Assembly (NCBI GenBank): GCA_011773575.1 | Contig: WVXJ01000014.1 | Span: 18,327 to 25,726 of the forward strand | DNA from: Armatimonadota bacterium | GTDB lineage: Bacteria; Armatimonadota; Hebobacteria; Hebobacterales; WVXJ01 | DNA length: 7,400 nucleotides | Direction: 5' to 3' | Shown: piece after piece, positions 5,746-7,400 of the stretch | How the letters are laid out: each line of letters opens with the position of its first letter | Numbering within the stretch: the first letter of the stretch is position 1 | Position numbers and translations under genes: made by a program | Notes under the pieces: model-generated | Databases searched by the model: none | Seen by the model: the letters and a program-made list of their open reading frames with translations, nothing else | Told to the model about the DNA's origin: nothing

Positions 5746-7400
5746 ATGCTTCGCAAGCGGCTGATCGCAGCCATTGCTATCATTGTAGTTGCGGTAACGC
5801 TGGCCTTCATTGTGAAGGTTATGCGGGACCGCACTTCGGTTGCAGGACAGGCAATTAACCTGGCCGTGAAAGCAGAGTTGTCTCTCCCCGCTCGTCGAAA
5901 CCCTGTGCTTATCAAATCCTATGATTTCAATCGGCCTGCTGATCTGGAGGGATGGGAAGTCCACACTCCCAAAGGACCGGATCGCATGTGGGTTGCGGAG
6001 GGGGCACTGCATATCCGCGGGGAGGGAGTGGAACGCAGCAGGATACAGAACATATGCAGCCTGGATACGGCCGAGGTCAACGTGATCGAGTTGCGCGTAC
6101 GCCGCCCCGTCCGGAGGCTTTGGGCGGCGTGGCGTCTGGAATCAGGTGAGTGGTCTCCCGGGTTTGCCGGTCATCGTATAACCACTCAAGAGGAATGGTT
6201 TACAGTCTCCATCCCGGTAGGGCAGAGCGAGTTCTGGACGGGAAACATCCAGGGGTTGTGGATCACCTTCTGGTCCGAAGGGCAGCCCGCCGAAATCGAG
6301 GTGGATTGGATCCACCTGCTGAGAGATGAGAACCCGTCATTTACAGTACGACCGGAACGGCTTGGATATGCAATTGCCGATGAGTTTCAATGGGTAATAC
6401 CGACGGAAGTGCCGGGGAAGTTCCAGCGCGAGTTGGAGGTGCCGAAGGGTGCGAAGTTGAGTTTCTCTTGCGGGTTAAGCAAGGAGACCTGGCAGTCCAA
6501 CCCGGCCGAGGTGATGGTGCAGGTCTCGGTAACAACAGAACAGGGGCAAACGCAGACTCTGGCGTCAGGGCGCTTGCAGCCGAGGGCACTGCGGGGCCCT
6601 TGGGGTTGGGTGAAAGGGACGGTTGACCTGGAGGGTCTCGCGGGCCGCCGCGTAACATTGACTTTCGAATCCACTTCCGCGGATGAAGGCTCCGCCGCGG
6701 TGGTGATGTGGGGGAATCCTACGCTGGAGCCTCCTGCAGCGCGCACCACGAAGACGCGGCCTAATATCATAGTGATTCTCATCGACGCGCTGCGGCCCGA
6801 CCATCTCGGCATGTATGGATACGAGAAGCCCACCTCTCCCAACCTCGACGAACTTGCCAAAGAGGCCGTTATCTTCGAGAATGCATTCGCTCAGTCTCAT
6901 TCCACCCGTCTCTCAGTAGCCTCGCTGTTCAGTTCACTCTTCCCGCTGGAGTCGAAAGAAAAGGCAACCGGCTATTACGATCTGAAACAGAACATTACCA
7001 CTCTCGCCGAGCGGCTGGAGGCGGCGGGATATGTGAATGCGGCGCTCAGCGCAAACCGGCTTGTGCATTGGGATTACGCATTCGACCAGGGTTTCGATAC
7101 ATTCTACTCTTTCCACAGCGGATTCCCCGCGCAATCGCTTACCGACAAGACCCTGGAATGGCTGAAGGGTAATTCGCGGCGCCCCTTCTTCATCTACTTG
7201 CACTACATGGACACCCATGCTCTCTATCAGCCGCCAAAAGCGTTCCGTTCCAGATTCCTTCCCGCTGATTACCATCCCCCCGACCCCGCCGTCGTGAAGA
7301 GCGACCTGCGTGTCATGAGAGATAAGATGGCAAAGGGGCATACATACAGCGCCGGAGACCAGGAATACCTGAAGGGGCTGTATGATGGAACCATCGCCTC
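5746..7400 (+). CDS. sulfatase-like enzyme C, tandem paralogue of B, 3'-partial
   Basis: The first 551 codons of a protein with the same plan as B; the frame is open to the right edge. The N-terminus MLRKRLIA is basic and leads into a hydrophobic segment (about 6-23). The first beta-rich module (about 54-195) contains YDFNRPADLEGWE and ends VDWIHLLRDEN. The second (about 203-328) ends MWGNPTLEP. The catalytic domain begins near 337 with LIDALRPDHLGMYGY (D347) and has STRLSVASLFSS with T387 at the nucleophile position. Its equivalent of B's THSPYTPP is THALYQPP, so the Ser-Pro is lost. The DHGE metal motif should lie just past the window, so catalytic completeness cannot be judged. The start at 5746 has only a weak GGA about ten bases upstream; an in-frame stop at 5722 leaves TTG 5731 as the only longer option. 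The gap to B is 54 bases with no terminator, which suggests co-transcription. Offset from B is 2313 bases. Confidence 0.88.
   Translation, partial: MLRKRLIAAIAIIVVAVTLAFIVKVMRDRTSVAGQAINLAVKAELSLPARRNPVLIKSYDFNRPADLEGWEVHTPKGPDRMWVAEGALHIRGEGVERSRIQNICSLDTAEVNVIELRVRRPVRRLWAAWRLESGEWSPGFAGHRITTQEEWFTVSIPVGQSEFWTGNIQGLWITFWSEGQPAEIEVDWIHLLRDENPSFTVRPERLGYAIADEFQWVIPTEVPGKFQRELEVPKGAKLSFSCGLSKETWQSNPAEVMVQVSVTTEQGQTQTLASGRLQPRALRGPWGWVKGTVDLEGLAGRRVTLTFESTSADEGSAAVVMWGNPTLEPPAARTTKTRPNIIVILIDALRPDHLGMYGYEKPTSPNLDELAKEAVIFENAFAQSHSTRLSVASLFSSLFPLESKEKATGYYDLKQNITTLAERLEAAGYVNAALSANRLVHWDYAFDQGFDTFYSFHSGFPAQSLTDKTLEWLKGNSRRPFFIYLHYMDTHALYQPPKAFRSRFLPADYHPPDPAVVKSDLRVMRDKMAKGHTYSAGDQEYLKGLYDGTIA
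6322..6483 (+). repeat. most conserved block of the B/C tandem duplication, copy in C
   Basis: This is the partner of 4009-4170, covering residues 193-246 of C. The six amino-acid differences are scattered and mostly conservative. No gap is needed, and the offset of 2313 bases continues into the catalytic domain. Confidence 0.8.
6763..6794 (+). repeat. 32-base perfect repeat, copy in gene C
   Basis: This is the second copy of the repeat at 4450-4481, in the same reading frame and the same domain position of the paralogue. Confidence 0.85.

Overview
The window holds four genes, all on the + strand. They look like part of a bacterial cell-envelope or surface-modification locus. No rRNA, tRNA, CRISPR array or insertion sequence is visible. 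The coding sequence is moderately GC-rich with normal bacterial starts and stops. Long sulfatase-like proteins with an N-terminal membrane anchor and a C-terminal LxALGY tail suggest a large-genome environmental bacterium (Acidobacteriota, Myxococcota/Desulfobacterota or Planctomycetota-like lineages), but nothing here fixes the phylum.

Layout: (1) Bases 1-1226 are an FtsX/MacB-type ABC transporter permease. It is probably the C-terminal half of a longer two-module permease, because its frame is open to the left edge. (2) A gap of about 170 bp carries a plausible sigma70-type promoter with an extended -10. (3) Bases 1395-3353 encode sulfatase-like protein A: anchor, one beta-rich module, catalytic domain. 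(4) Bases 3427-5691 encode sulfatase-like protein B: anchor, two beta-rich modules, catalytic domain. (5) Bases 5746-7400 encode sulfatase-like protein C, a diverged tandem paralogue of B with the same architecture, cut by the right edge before its second metal-binding motif. Gaps between A, B and C are 73 and 54 bp with no convincing terminator, so they probably form one transcription unit.

The main observation is that all three enzymes have threonine where classical sulfatases have the Cys/Ser that is converted to formylglycine, and the Arg of the C/S-x-P-x-R signature is missing. B and C have also lost the Pro. The metal-site Asp and (in A and B) the later DHGE/EHG motif remain. These proteins are therefore better described as alkaline-phosphatase-superfamily hydrolases or transferases of unknown substrate than as confirmed sulfatases. 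Thr is the nucleophile in the related phosphoethanolamine and lipoteichoic-acid transferases, so a phospho-group transferase or phosphodiesterase role is a reasonable alternative.

A working picture (inference) is that the permease moves or extracts an envelope lipid or other hydrophobic substrate, and the anchored enzymes act on surface glycans or lipids outside the cytoplasmic membrane. The beta-rich modules could hold the substrate. Nothing in the sequence proves that the permease and the enzymes share a pathway; the promoter between them may separate two units.
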